This document shows, in pieces, positions 45,764-54,891 of a stretch of DNA of 64,000 bases (position 1 is the stretch's first letter; the number at the start of each line of letters is the position of its first letter). Made by a program: the position numbers and the translations under genes. The notes beneath the pieces are model-generated. The model saw only the letters and a program-made list of their open reading frames with translations, was not told where the DNA came from and did not search any database. Source of the DNA: Palsa-461 sp963768185. GTDB taxonomy: Bacteria; Actinomycetota; Acidimicrobiia; Acidimicrobiales; RAAP-2. The stretch lies in the NCBI GenBank assembly GCA_963768185.1, contig CAVYGS010000005.1, positions 992,001 to 1,056,000 on the forward strand, written 5' to 3'.

Positions 45764-45806
45764 GTAAACGATCAACTACATCTCGAATCTGTATATGATC
45801 GTTTAC
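45764..45806 (+). promoter_or_regulatory. hipBA operator palindrome
   Basis: GTAAACGATCA (45764-45774) and TGATCGTTTAC (45796-45806) are perfect 11-bp inverted repeats 21 bases apart, in an AT-rich stretch. GGAGG follows directly at 45807-45811 and hipB starts at 45820. HipB-type antitoxins bind such repeats to repress their own operon. Confidence 0.72.
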
Positions 45807-45819
45807 GGAGGACATCGCT

Positions 45820-46095
45820 ATGAGGATCAACGCCACCAAGGATCTGGCGGACGCGGTGCGGGGTCGACGACGAGCGCTCGGGTTGAGCCAAGCGACCGTC
45901 GCGGCCCGGGCTCGGGTCTCCCGCCCCTGGCTCAGTCAGCTCGAGGCGGGCAAGCGCACGACTGAATTCGGTCTGGTCCTCCGGCTCCTGGACGCCTTGG
46001 GGTTGGTCCTGGAGGTGTTCGAGGAGAGCCGTGACCCCTCTCGGGGAGAGACCGTGGACCTCGATGCCCACCTCGATGGGCTTCGGATGCGATGA
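45820..46095 (+). CDS. hipB: HipB-like XRE-family antitoxin
   Basis: The 91-residue protein has a Cro/CI-type helix-turn-helix (RRRALGLSQATVAARARVSR, then PWLSQLEAGKRTTEFGLVLR) and a short C-terminal tail. It should bind HipA and the palindrome upstream. The stop codon overlaps the HipA start (ATGA), so the pair is translationally coupled. ATG 45820 has GGAGG 8 bases ahead. Confidence 0.88.
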   Translation: MRINATKDLADAVRGRRRALGLSQATVAARARVSRPWLSQLEAGKRTTEFGLVLRLLDALGLVLEVFEESRDPSRGETVDLDAHLDGLRMR

Positions 46096-47381
46096 CCGAG
46101 CGGCTCATGGTCCTCCTCGGCGACGAGTTGATCGGAACGGTCCAGCGCCTCGCAGGCAACCGGCTCCGATTCGACTACGACGAGGGCTATCGGGTGAAGC
46201 CCGGAGCGACACCCCTCTCGCTGTCCATGCCCATCCAGGTGCCTGCCCATTCCGATCGCGTCATCACGCCCTGGCTCTGGGGACTGCTCCCGGACAACGC
46301 CGCCGTCCTCGAGCGATGGGCCCGCCAGTTCCACGCGTCGGCCAGCTCGCCCTTTTCGCTCCTGGCAACGCCCATCGGCGAGGACTGCGCGGGTGCGGTT
46401 CGCTTCGTCGCTCCCAACGGGCTCGACGAGGCGCTCACTCGAGCAGGCGGGGTCACGTGGCTCGACGAAGATGGCGTGGCCGAACGTCTGGGTGACTTGC
46501 GTGTTGACGCCACGGCATGGCTCGGCCGCAAATTCACTGGGCAGTTCAGCCTGGCCGGTGCCCAGGCCAAGACCGCTCTCTTGTTGCGCGACGGGAGATG
46601 GGGCGCCCCGACCGGTTCCATCCCCACCACCCACGTCCTGAAGCCGGCGGTGACCGGTTTCGACGACCACGACCTGAACGAGCATCTCTGCCTCTCGGCA
46701 GCTCGGTATGCGGGGCTCCTCGCGGTGCCGACCCGGATTGGTCGGTTCGCGGCGGAGACCGCCATCGTCATCGAGCGCTACGACCGCATCGATCGGGGGG
46801 ACACCATCGAACGGATCCATCAAGAGGACCTGTGCCAGGCGCTCGGACTCCCCCCATGGCGGAAGTACCAGAGCGACGGCGGCTGTGGTCCAGTCGACAT
46901 CGTCGGGCTACTGCGACGGGCGCTGCCATCCCGCGTCGCCGACGATGCAGTTGCCCGCTTCTTCGATGCGCTCGTCTGGAACTGGCTGATCGCCGGAACC
47001 GACGCCCACGCGAAGAACTATTCCCTCCTGCTCGCCGGTGATCAGGTGCGCCTGGCTCCGCTGTACGACATCTCGTCTGCTCTCCCATCTGGGGTACACG
47101 AGCGCAAACTCAAAATGGCGATGAAGATCGCCGGCGACTACCGGGTCTGGCTCTGGCACAGCAACTGGCCGAAGGCCGCCCGGGAGCTCGGTCTCGATCC
47201 CGCTTGGGTGATCGAGAGGGTCCGCGAATTGGCCTTGGTCACGCCCGAGGCCTTCGTGTCCGCTGCTTCGGCGCCCGAGGTCGCCACCCTCAATCGCCCG
47301 CTGGCTAGGAGACTGGTGGATCTGGTTCGCGATCGCGTGGAGCAGTGTCTTCGACTGATTGGGGCGCCACCGGGTCCTTGA
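46092..47381 (+). CDS. hipA: HipA-like Ser/Thr kinase toxin
   Basis: The 429-residue toxin keeps the HipA layout: a couple_hipA N-terminal domain (MPIQVPAHSDRVITPWLWGL, LPDNAAVLERWARQF), then the kinase part with GAQAKTALLLRDGRWG and PTTHVLKPAV, AIVIERYDRI, HQEDLCQALGLPP and the catalytic loop AGTDAHAKNYSLLL, followed by LAPLYDISSALP. E. coli HipA phosphorylates glutamyl-tRNA synthetase and causes dormancy. The target here is not known. No motif is missing, so it should be active. Confidence 0.9.
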   Translation: MTERLMVLLGDELIGTVQRLAGNRLRFDYDEGYRVKPGATPLSLSMPIQVPAHSDRVITPWLWGLLPDNAAVLERWARQFHASASSPFSLLATPIGEDCAGAVRFVAPNGLDEALTRAGGVTWLDEDGVAERLGDLRVDATAWLGRKFTGQFSLAGAQAKTALLLRDGRWGAPTGSIPTTHVLKPAVTGFDDHDLNEHLCLSAARYAGLLAVPTRIGRFAAETAIVIERYDRIDRGDTIERIHQEDLCQALGLPPWRKYQSDGGCGPVDIVGLLRRALPSRVADDAVARFFDALVWNWLIAGTDAHAKNYSLLLAGDQVRLAPLYDISSALPSGVHERKLKMAMKIAGDYRVWLWHSNWPKAARELGLDPAWVIERVRELALVTPEAFVSAASAPEVATLNRPLARRLVDLVRDRVEQCLRLIGAPPGP

Positions 47382-47411
47382 CCACCTCGGATCCGAGCTG
47401 GAATCCAATCC

Positions 47412-48260
47412 CTAACCCGTCCCCTCGTTCGTGCGGAATCGGTGCAGGGCGAGCGGCACGCAGATCGCGGTAACCAGCGCGCACCAGGCGAGCATGGCCA
47501 CGATCGGGTGCGTGAGCTGCCACGAGCCGCTCGAGTGGATCCCTTGGCACACCTGCCGCACCGCCGCGACGATCGCGGACAGCGGATCCCACTCTCCGAT
47601 CACGCGCGGCACGACCTTCATCCCCTGGATCGGCACGAAGGTCCCGGCCAGGAACGACAGCGGCAGCATGAGGGCGAAGCCGAGGCCCTGGGTCGCGTCC
47701 GGGCTTCGCATCAGCATGCCCAGGACGACGCCGAGCCATGTGAAGGCGAACAGGCCGAACAGCATCAGCCCGGCGAGCTCGAGTCCCGAACCGACCCCGA
47801 GGTGCGGGCGCCAGCCAAGCCCGAGCCCGATCCCGACCACGAGCGCGAGGCCGAGGATCTGCTCGATGACCTGTCCCAGGACCTGGGCCGTGATGACCGA
47901 CAGGCGGGTCACCGGCAGCGACCGGAACCGGTCGATGACCCCCGAGGTGAAGTCGGTGACCGTCGCCGTCCCGGCCCCGATCACCCCGAACGCCAGGCTC
48001 TGCCCGAGCAACCCCGGCAACAGATAGTCCTGATAGCGGACGCCCGGGATATGGATGGCCGAGCCGAAGACGTAGAGGAACAGCAGCGTGAACATGATGG
48101 GCTGGATGGTCACGTCGCTCAGTCGCTCGGGAACCCGGGGGATGGCGCGCAGACTCCGTCCCACCAACAGCGCCGTCTCCCGGAGGAACCGCACCGTGCT
48201 CGACGGGCGCGCCGGAAGCGGCTCGAAGGTCCCGATGTTGATTGCGGCTACGGCGCTCAT
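47412..48260 (-). CDS. DrrB-type ABC-2 permease
   Basis: The 282-residue protein has about six membrane segments (IMFTLLFLYVFGSAIH; LLPGLLGQSLAFGVIGAGTA; LALVVGIGLGLGW; LMLFGLFAFTWLGVVLGML; LALMLPLSFLAGTFVP; MLAWCALVTAICVPLAL) and the ABC-2 motif RVIGEWDPLSAIVAAVRQVC. Its start overlaps the DrrA stop by 4 bases. It is convergent with hipA. It pairs with the ATPase to export a lipophilic compound or drug. Confidence 0.9.
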   Translation of the reverse strand: MSAVAAINIGTFEPLPARPSSTVRFLRETALLVGRSLRAIPRVPERLSDVTIQPIMFTLLFLYVFGSAIHIPGVRYQDYLLPGLLGQSLAFGVIGAGTATVTDFTSGVIDRFRSLPVTRLSVITAQVLGQVIEQILGLALVVGIGLGLGWRPHLGVGSGLELAGLMLFGLFAFTWLGVVLGMLMRSPDATQGLGFALMLPLSFLAGTFVPIQGMKVVPRVIGEWDPLSAIVAAVRQVCQGIHSSGSWQLTHPIVAMLAWCALVTAICVPLALHRFRTNEGTG

Positions 48261-49240
48261 GCCGACACCTCCATTGCGAGCTCCCTCATGGAGTCCTCCT
48301 CTCGTGGATCGCCGGTCAGGGCGAGGAACGTGTCGTCCAGAGTCGGGCGGTGCAGCGAGACCTCCTCCACGACGACGCCGGTGGCGACGACCACCTCGCT
48401 GACCGTGAGCAGGTCGGCGGTCTCGCCGGGGGCCGGCACCGAGATGGTCCGTCGCTCGGCGTCGATCCGGCAGTCGAAGCGGACCTGGAGGGCGGGGACG
48501 AGCCGGGCGAACCCGACCTCGTCGGCCGCCACGACGTCGACCCGCTGGTCGCCGATCTGGGCCTTCAGCTCGGCCGGGGTCCCGGTCGCGACCGCCCGGC
48601 CGTGGTCCATCACCACGACCTGGTCGGCCAGCTCATCGGCCTCCTCCAGGTACTGGGTGGTGAGCAGGACCGTGACCCCCCGGGACACGAGCTCGCGCAC
48701 CGTCGACCACACCGCCTGACGGCTCCGCGGGTCGAGCCCGGTGGTCGGCTCGTCGAGGACCAGCAGGCGGGGCTGGGCCACCAGGGTCGCCGCGAGGTCG
48801 GCCCGGCGCCGCTGGCCGCCGGAGACCGACTTGATCGGGGTGCCGGCGAACTCGCCGATGTCGAAGCGATCGATGAGCCCGTCGACGATCCGGACCGCGG
48901 CGGCCCGGCCGTGACCGCGGAGCCGGGCCGCCAGCACCAGGTTCTCGCGGGCGGTCAGGTTGGGCTCGAGAGCCGCGAACTGGCCGGTCAGGGCGATCGC
49001 GCTGCGGACGGCGTCGGGCTCGGCCACCACGTCGTGCCCGTACACCTGCGCCGACCCGCTCGTCGGTCGGGCCAGGGTGGCAAGCATCCGCACCACCGTC
49101 GTCTTGCCCGCCCCGTTCGGACCGAGCAACGAGGCCACGGTGCCGGTGCGGACCTCGAAGTCGAAGTGGTCGACGGCGACCAGATCGCCGAACCGCTTGG
49201 TCAGCCCCTCGGTCGTCACGGCAAGCTCTCGTCCGGACAT
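48257..49240 (-). CDS. DrrA-type ABC transporter ATPase
   Basis: The 327-residue ATPase has Walker A LLGPNGAGKTTVVRMLATL, the signature SVSGGQRRRADLAATLVAQP, Walker B RLLVLDEPTTGLDPRSRQAV and the H-loop TQYLEEADELADQVVVMDHG, plus the DrrA C-terminal domain with EEVSLHRPTLDDTFLALTG. Start ATG 49240. It diverges from the TetR regulator, which is likely to control it through the palindrome at 49280-49305. Confidence 0.92.
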   Translation of the reverse strand: MSGRELAVTTEGLTKRFGDLVAVDHFDFEVRTGTVASLLGPNGAGKTTVVRMLATLARPTSGSAQVYGHDVVAEPDAVRSAIALTGQFAALEPNLTARENLVLAARLRGHGRAAAVRIVDGLIDRFDIGEFAGTPIKSVSGGQRRRADLAATLVAQPRLLVLDEPTTGLDPRSRQAVWSTVRELVSRGVTVLLTTQYLEEADELADQVVVMDHGRAVATGTPAELKAQIGDQRVDVVAADEVGFARLVPALQVRFDCRIDAERRTISVPAPGETADLLTVSEVVVATGVVVEEVSLHRPTLDDTFLALTGDPREEDSMRELAMEVSA

Positions 49241-49279
49241 CGGCTCCCTCCCGACTCGGGTGTCTTTCCGATAAACTTA

Positions 49280-49305
49280 TAGTGGCTAGAAAAATTTAGC
49301 AACTA
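49280..49305. promoter_or_regulatory. Probable TetR operator between drrA-like gene and tetR
   Basis: TAGTGGCTA (49280-49288) and TAGCAACTA (49297-49305) are complementary at 8 of 9 positions around an AT-rich 8-base centre (GAAAAATT). The site is in the divergent promoter region, where a TetR dimer would shut off both genes. Confidence 0.6.
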
Positions 49306-49323
49306 GAAGATTCGTGGGACTGT

Positions 49324-50421
49324 ATGATTCTTCCCGTGGATGCAGACGGCACCGAGACCCCGGACTCATCGGGGGGCCCACCGCCCGCCTCGGACTGGAC
49401 CGAGGGGCTTCGGGAGCGCAAGAAGCGGCTCACACGCAGCCTGATCAGCAATACCGCCACCGAGCTGTTCATGGAGCGGGGATTCGACGACGTGAAGGTG
49501 GCCGAGGTCGCCGAGGCCTGCGGGGTCTCGGAGAAGACCGTCTACAACTACTTCCCGACCAAGGAGTCCCTGCTCCTCGACCGCGAGCCGGAGCTGGCGG
49601 CCGAGATCTGGCGGACGCTCGGGCCGGGCGCCACCGCCGCTTCGCCGGTCGACGGGGCCCTCGAGGCGCTCGCCACCGGCCGGCGCGAGATGCTCGCCGG
49701 CTGGGAGAACGAGTCGCGGGAGTACCACCGACGCTTCTTCGAGCTGATCGAGACGACCCCCTCGCTGCGGACCGCCATGCGCGACATGCTGGACCGCCTC
49801 GAGGAGACGGCGGCCGAGGCTCTGGCCCAGCGGACCGGGGTCAGCCCCGACCAGCCCGAGCCCCGCATCGCGGCGTCCGCACTGATCGCGCTGTGGCGCA
49901 TCCAGTCCGACGGGCTGCTCCGCAGCGCCGTCGAGGGGCACAGCGCGGCGGAGACCGAGGAGACGGTCCTCGAGGAGGTCAAGCGGGCCGCCCGCGTGGT
50001 CGAGTCCGGCCTGTGGTGGTTCGGACCCGCGGCCGATGGTCGTCCGACCCGCCAACAGCTCAAGACCGCGGCGGACGCCGCGGCCGTCGCCGGGCGCCAG
50101 ATCCTCGCCGCCGTGCGCCAGGCCAGGACCGCCTGGGAGCAGATGCAGCGGGAGGGCAAGACCAGGCCAGAGGGTGAGGTCGGACTCCCGGCCCTCGCCG
50201 ACTTCCTCGCCGAGACCGAACGCTGGAAGCACGACATGGCCGGCCAGAAGGACGAGTGGAAACGCGCCTATCGCGAGGAGCAGGTCCGCATGCGCCAAGC
50301 CCAGCGCGACTTCGCCCGGGAGTTCAAACAGCAAATCCACAAGGAGCTGCACCAACAGATGCGCGAGGCGGGCCGGGGTCGGCGCCGCGGGCCGGGAGCT
50401 CCGCCCGAGCGGGAGGGGTAG
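49324..50421 (+). CDS. Long TetR-family regulator
   Basis: The 365-residue protein has a TetR DNA-binding domain near residues 25-75 (LISNTATELFMERGFDDVKV; VAEACGVSEKTVYNYFPTKE), then a ligand-binding type helical region. Most TetR proteins are about 200 residues. This one adds about 130 residues of highly charged, coiled-coil-like sequence (FLAETERWKHDMAGQKDEWK; KQQIHKELHQQMREAGR). It diverges from the DrrAB genes and probably represses them. Start ATG 49324, close to the operator. Confidence 0.87.
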   Translation: MILPVDADGTETPDSSGGPPPASDWTEGLRERKKRLTRSLISNTATELFMERGFDDVKVAEVAEACGVSEKTVYNYFPTKESLLLDREPELAAEIWRTLGPGATAASPVDGALEALATGRREMLAGWENESREYHRRFFELIETTPSLRTAMRDMLDRLEETAAEALAQRTGVSPDQPEPRIAASALIALWRIQSDGLLRSAVEGHSAAETEETVLEEVKRAARVVESGLWWFGPAADGRPTRQQLKTAADAAAVAGRQILAAVRQARTAWEQMQREGKTRPEGEVGLPALADFLAETERWKHDMAGQKDEWKRAYREEQVRMRQAQRDFAREFKQQIHKELHQQMREAGRGRRRGPGAPPEREG

Positions 50422-50424
50422 CCC

Positions 50425-51276
50425 TCAGGCGCGCTCGGCGGCCGCCAACGCGTTGCGCAGCAGCATGGCCCGGGTCATCGGGCCGACCCCGCCGATGCGC
50501 GGCGTGATCCATCCGGCGACCTCGGCGACCCCTGGGTCCACGTCGGAGAGCAGCTTGCGCCCCGACCAGCTGGTGCCCGCACCCACCACCGCGGCGCCGG
50601 GCTTGACCATCTCCGCGGTCACCAGGCCCGCCGAGCCGGCGGCCGCCACCACGATGTCGCCACGACGGACGTAAGCGACCAGATCAGGGACGCCGGTGTG
50701 CACCACGGTCACTGCGGCGTTGCAGCCGGGTCGCTTGAGCGCGAGCAGCAGCGCGAGCGGCCGGCCGATGGTGAGCCCCCGGCCGATGACCACGACGTGG
50801 CGCCCCTCAACGGGCACGTCGTACGCGTGGAGGAGCTCCAGGATCCCGTTGGGCGTGCAGGGCAGCGGGCCCGGCGCCCCCATCACGAGGCGCCCGAGGT
50901 TGACCGGTTGCAGCCCGTCGACGTCCTTGTCCGGGTCCACCGCGAGCAGGGCCCGTTCCTCGTCGAGGCCTGCCGGCAGGGGCACCTGCACCAAGAACGC
51001 GTGAATCTCCGGGTTGGCGTTGAAACGGGCCACCGCCTCTTCGACGTCGCTCTGGGTCGCGGTCGCCGGCAGGTGCTCGTGGAAGGACTCGATCCCGACC
51101 TCGGCGCAGTCCTCGTGCTTCATGGCGACGTAGCGCGCACTCGGCACGTCGTCGCCGACGAGGATCGTGCCGAGACCGACGCGGCGACCTTCGGCGGCGA
51201 GCTTGGCCGTCCGCTCGGCGACCTCGGTGCGGATCCGCGCCGCGACGGCTTCGCCGTCCAAGATGATCGCCGTCAT
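50425..51276 (-). CDS. folD: Methylenetetrahydrofolate dehydrogenase/cyclohydrolase
   Basis: The 283-residue bifunctional enzyme interconverts 5,10-methylene-THF and 10-formyl-THF. Motifs are VGDDVPSARYVAMKHEDCAE with the catalytic Lys, VQVPLPAGLDEERALLAVDP, DVDGLQPVNLG, PCTPNGILELLHAYDV and VVVIGRGLTIGRPLALLLAL. The conserved Gly-rich loop IGRSxxVGxP appears here as IGRGLTIGRP. Start ATG 51276. It sits beside purH and purN, which use 10-formyl-THF. Confidence 0.94.
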   Translation of the reverse strand: MTAIILDGEAVAARIRTEVAERTAKLAAEGRRVGLGTILVGDDVPSARYVAMKHEDCAEVGIESFHEHLPATATQSDVEEAVARFNANPEIHAFLVQVPLPAGLDEERALLAVDPDKDVDGLQPVNLGRLVMGAPGPLPCTPNGILELLHAYDVPVEGRHVVVIGRGLTIGRPLALLLALKRPGCNAAVTVVHTGVPDLVAYVRRGDIVVAAAGSAGLVTAEMVKPGAAVVGAGTSWSGRKLLSDVDPGVAEVAGWITPRIGGVGPMTRAMLLRNALAAAERA

Positions 51277-51298
51277 CGGTGCCTCCTCGGTCTGTGGC

Positions 51299-52804
51299 TC
51301 AGTGGCGGAAGTGCCTCTCGCCGGTCGCCACGAGCACGATCCCAGCATTGTCGGCCGCCTCGATGACCGCTGCATCCCCGATAGAACCACCGGGATGGAC
51401 GACGGCGCCGACCCCCGCCGTCGCCAGAACCTCCAGGCCATCAGGGAACGGGAAGAACGCGTCGCTGGCACCGGCGCCCCCCTTGGCCCGGTCCCCCGCC
51501 TTGGCCACCGCGAGCTCGGCGGCGCCCACCCGCGATGGCTGGCCCGCCCCCACCCCGACGGCCTGGCCATCGGTCACGACGACGACCGCGTTGGACTGGG
51601 TCCTCGCGCAGACCCGCCATGCCAGCACGAGGTCGAGCCACTGCTCCTCACTCGGCTGGGCCCGGGAGACCACCTGCCAATCGGTCCGGGCGGCCACCAG
51701 GCGGTCACCCTCCTGGACCAAGGCCGAACCGCCGATGCTGCGCACCTGGGTACCGGGCACCTCGGGCGCCGGCGCGGCGAGCAGCCTGGTGGACCTTCGC
51801 CGGGCCACCAGGCGATCCTTCGCGTCCGGGGTGAAGGCGCGGGCCACGATGACGTCAGCCTGGGGACCGCCCGCGATCGCCTCGGCGAGGGGCAGCTCGA
51901 TGGTGCCCGCGACGGCCACGATCCCGCCGAACGCCGAGGTCGGGTCAGCCTCGAGCGCCCGCTGATAGGCATCGACCAGGTCGGTGGCCACGGCCGCACC
52001 GCACGGGTTGGCGTGCTTGATGATGGCGACCGAGGCCATCTGCGAGTCGGCGGCGAGCTCGTGGACGAGGCGCCACGCCGCATCGGTGTCGAACAGGTTG
52101 AGATAGCTGAGGGCGGTGCCGGCCAGCTGCTCGGCCTCGTCCCACCACGTGGGCTCCCCCGCCACGCGGTAGCGGGCGCCGTGCTGGTGGGGGTTCTCGC
52201 CGTACCGCAGCACCTCGGCGAGCTCGAGGGTCACATGCAGGGTCGAGGGGAAGAGCTCGCCCTCGTCGAGCCAGCGCACGATGGCGGCGTCGTACGCCGC
52301 GGTGTGGGCGAAGGCGGCGCGGGCCAGACGACGCTTGGTTTGCGCCGACAACGTGCCGTCGCGCCGCAACTCGTCGAGCAGGGCCGGGTAGTCGGAAGGC
52401 AACACGACGACGCCGACGTGGGCGAAGTTCTTGGCCGCGGCGCGGACCATGGTCGGGCCGCCCACGTCGATGAGCTCGACCGAGGGGTCCTTCCCGAACG
52501 GGTACAGGTTGCACACGACGAGGTCGATGGGCTCGATGCCCTGCTCGCGCAGCTGGGCCATGTGCTCGGGCACCGAGCGGTCGGCAAGGATCCCACCGTG
52601 GATGGCCGGGTGGAGCGTCTTCACCCGTCCCGAGAGGATCTCCGGCGACCCGGTGACGTCGCTCACCGCGCGGTGCGCGATCTGCGCCTCGCTCAACGCG
52701 GCGGCGGTGTTCCCGCTCGCGAGCAGCTCCCATCCGAGGTCGACGAGTCCGCGGGCCAGGTCGGTCAGGCCCTCCTTGTCGTAGACCGAGATGAGGGCCC
52801 TCAT
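51299..52804 (-). CDS. purH: Bifunctional AICAR transformylase/IMP cyclohydrolase
   Basis: The 501-residue enzyme performs the last two steps of IMP synthesis. The N-terminal IMP cyclohydrolase (ISVYDKEGLTDLARGLVDLG; VSDVTGSPEILSGRVKTLHP; LIDVGGPTMVRAAAKNFAHV) is followed by the transformylase (LRYGENPHQHGARYRVAGE; VAIIKHANPCGAAVATDLVD; SNAVVVVTDGQAVGVGAGQP; HPGGSIGDAAVIEAADNAGI). Start ATG 52804, overlapping the purN stop (ATGA). It uses the 10-formyl-THF that folD can supply. Confidence 0.95.
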   Translation of the reverse strand: MRALISVYDKEGLTDLARGLVDLGWELLASGNTAAALSEAQIAHRAVSDVTGSPEILSGRVKTLHPAIHGGILADRSVPEHMAQLREQGIEPIDLVVCNLYPFGKDPSVELIDVGGPTMVRAAAKNFAHVGVVVLPSDYPALLDELRRDGTLSAQTKRRLARAAFAHTAAYDAAIVRWLDEGELFPSTLHVTLELAEVLRYGENPHQHGARYRVAGEPTWWDEAEQLAGTALSYLNLFDTDAAWRLVHELAADSQMASVAIIKHANPCGAAVATDLVDAYQRALEADPTSAFGGIVAVAGTIELPLAEAIAGGPQADVIVARAFTPDAKDRLVARRRSTRLLAAPAPEVPGTQVRSIGGSALVQEGDRLVAARTDWQVVSRAQPSEEQWLDLVLAWRVCARTQSNAVVVVTDGQAVGVGAGQPSRVGAAELAVAKAGDRAKGGAGASDAFFPFPDGLEVLATAGVGAVVHPGGSIGDAAVIEAADNAGIVLVATGERHFRH

Positions 52805-53388
52805 CGTTCCTCCCGCCCGCTCGTCGCCAGCCCGGCCAGCATCGTGAGCACCGTGTCGGGGTAGAGCCGCCGCTCGACCGCCTTGATCCGCTCGTGCAAC
52901 GACTCGACCGTGTCGTCGTCCTCGATGGCGACGGACTCCTGGGCGAGGATCGGCCCGGCGTCCATCTCGAGGGTCGCCAGGTGCACGGTGCAGCCGGTCA
53001 CCTTCACCCCCGCCTCCAACGCGGCCTCGACCGCGTGCCAGCCGGGGAACGCCGGCAGGAGGGCCGGGTGGGTGTTGAGGATGCGGCCCGGATACGCGTC
53101 GTGCACCGGCTGGTCGAGCACGGTCCCGAACCCGGCCATCGCGACCAGGTCGATGTCGGCGTCGCGCAGCGCGTCGGTGACCGCGACCGTGTAGGCGTGG
53201 CGGTCGAACGACCCGCCGAAACCGCCGAACTCCCGGCGGTCCACCAGGCAAACCGGCGTGCCGCGCCGGGCGGCGACGTCCAGCGCGCCGCAGGGCCGGT
53301 CCGAGAGGACGAGCGAGACGGGCACGTCGCGCTGGAGCATCGCGTCGAGGATCGTCCCGGTGCCTGACACGAGCACGGCGACGCGCAC
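52801..53388 (-). CDS. purN: Phosphoribosylglycinamide formyltransferase
   Basis: The 195-residue enzyme formylates GAR in purine synthesis. Motifs are VAVLVSGTGTILDAMLQRD, PGRILNTHPALLPAFPGWHA with the catalytic Asn-His pair, and GCTVHLATLEMDAGPILAQE with the catalytic Asp. The usual SGxGSN loop is SGTGTI here. Start GTG 53388. The stop overlaps purH. The frame upstream of 53388 shows no family similarity. Confidence 0.94.
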   Translation of the reverse strand: MRVAVLVSGTGTILDAMLQRDVPVSLVLSDRPCGALDVAARRGTPVCLVDRREFGGFGGSFDRHAYTVAVTDALRDADIDLVAMAGFGTVLDQPVHDAYPGRILNTHPALLPAFPGWHAVEAALEAGVKVTGCTVHLATLEMDAGPILAQESVAIEDDDTVESLHERIKAVERRLYPDTVLTMLAGLATSGREER

Positions 53389-53647
53389 GCGCCCACGGTA
53401 CAGGGCCGGCCCCAGGGCCCCGAACAGCCCCCCGCAGCGACTGGGGAAAGCAAGGGCCTCGACACGCGGCGGCAGCAACCCCCGCGCACGCACCCTGGCG
53501 GACACCCGGCCGGCCCACCCGCAAACGGGGACGGACCGCAAGAGGGGGGCGAACTCATCCGCTCATGGGTGGGACCAGCCAGCCAGCGGGCGCAGGGCCG
53601 GGAGCGGGGGTGGGGGCGGGCGCCCGGGAGCGACCAGCCACGGTTCC

Positions 53648-53884
53648 CTACTCCGGCTTGCCTTGCTCGACCCAGCGTTCGAACAACTCGACCCGCTCCG
53701 GGGGCCACGCACCGTCGCACGGCATGGAGCCATTCTTGAGGCGCTCGGCGATGGCGGCCGCGTGGGTCTGGACATCGGCGTGGGACCACAGATCGAACGC
53801 GCCGCGCATCGAATCGCGGTCCTTCTCCCGGAAGAGCGGCTTGATGTCGGCGCCGAAGCTGATCTCTGGTGCTGGCATGTTCAT
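53648..53884 (-). CDS. Small conserved protein, cytochrome-like segment without haem motif
   Basis: The 78-residue protein starts at ATG 53884. It contains ISFGADIKPLFREKDRDSMR, AFDLWSHADVQTHAAAIAER and NGSMPCDGAWPPERVELFER. The pattern resembles C-terminal segments of some c-type cytochrome-like proteins, but there is no CxxCH. A longer frame to 53932 is less likely. It stands alone between purN and sucD. Confidence 0.68.
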   Translation of the reverse strand: MNMPAPEISFGADIKPLFREKDRDSMRGAFDLWSHADVQTHAAAIAERLKNGSMPCDGAWPPERVELFERWVEQGKPE

Positions 53885-53987
53885 GTCCTCTCTTGGGGAT
53901 GGTGCGATCGATGCAGCAACGGTAGAACTCACTCGTCTTTCTTGCCGCTGCGTGTCGGGGCCCTTGCCTTCTCCCCCGGAGTGACTG

Positions 53988-54875
53988 CTACCCCAGACCC
54001 CTCACGATCTCGACGGTCATCTCGCCGGCCTCGGTCGGGTTCGACGCGACGGTCACCCCCACCGCGGCCAGGGCCTCGATCTTGGCCTGAGCCGTCCCCT
54101 GCGAGCCCGAGATGATGGCGCCGGCGTGGCCCATCTTGCGGCCCGGCGGCGCGGTCACCCCGGCGATGTAGGCGACCACCGGCTTGTCCATGTACCCGCC
54201 GATAAACTCGGCGGCGCGCTCCTCCTCGGAGCCCCCGATCTCACCGATCATCATGACGGCCTTGGTGTCGGGGTCGGCCTGGAAGGCCTCGAGGCAGTCG
54301 ATGAAGTTGGTGCCGGGCACCGGGTCGCCGCCGATGCCCACACAGGTGGTCTGGCCCACACCCTGCTGGGACAGCTCGTGGAGGGCCTGGTAGGTGAGGG
54401 TCCCCGAGCGGCTCACGATCCCGACCGGGCCACCGGCCAGGGCGATGTCGCCCGAGGTGATCCCGATGTTGGTCTTGCCCGGCGAGATGATCCCCGGACA
54501 GTTGGGGCCGAGCAGACGGGTGCCCGGATGCTCGCGAACCAGACGGTTGTAGGTCAGGGCCTCGTCCTGGGCCGGGATGAACTCGGTGATGCAGACGATG
54601 AAGGTGATCCCGGCCGCCGCGGCCTCCAGGATCGCGTCGCATGCAAACCGCGGCGGCACCACCACGAAGGACGCCGTCGCGCCGGTCGCGTCGACCGCCT
54701 CGGCCACGGTGTCGTACACGGGGATGCCCTCCACGTCGGTGCCGCCCTTGCCCGGGGTGACCCCGGCCACCACCTTGGTGCCGTAGTCGCGGTTGCGCAG
54801 ACCGTGGAAGCGGCCCTGGCCGCCGGTTAGGCCCTGCACCACGACCGTGGTCGTCTCGTCGACGAAGATGCTCAC
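53988..54875 (-). CDS. sucD: Succinyl-CoA synthetase alpha subunit
   Basis: The 295-residue subunit carries the phosphohistidine: GRKMGHAGAIISGSQGTAQA has the active-site His. CoA-binding features are TVVVQGLTGGQGRFHGLRN and FVVVPPRFACDAILEAAAAG. Start ATG 54875. It is second in the sucCD operon, 16 bases after sucC. The enzyme makes ATP or GTP in the TCA cycle. Confidence 0.95.
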   Translation of the reverse strand: MSIFVDETTTVVVQGLTGGQGRFHGLRNRDYGTKVVAGVTPGKGGTDVEGIPVYDTVAEAVDATGATASFVVVPPRFACDAILEAAAAGITFIVCITEFIPAQDEALTYNRLVREHPGTRLLGPNCPGIISPGKTNIGITSGDIALAGGPVGIVSRSGTLTYQALHELSQQGVGQTTCVGIGGDPVPGTNFIDCLEAFQADPDTKAVMMIGEIGGSEEERAAEFIGGYMDKPVVAYIAGVTAPPGRKMGHAGAIISGSQGTAQAKIEALAAVGVTVASNPTEAGEMTVEIVRGLG

Positions 54876-54891
54876 GTTCTCTCTCCCTCGA

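Noticed and set aside
51167..52864. Long plus-strand frame opposite folD and purH
   Set aside because: Antisense shadow of the purine/folate genes with no family signal.
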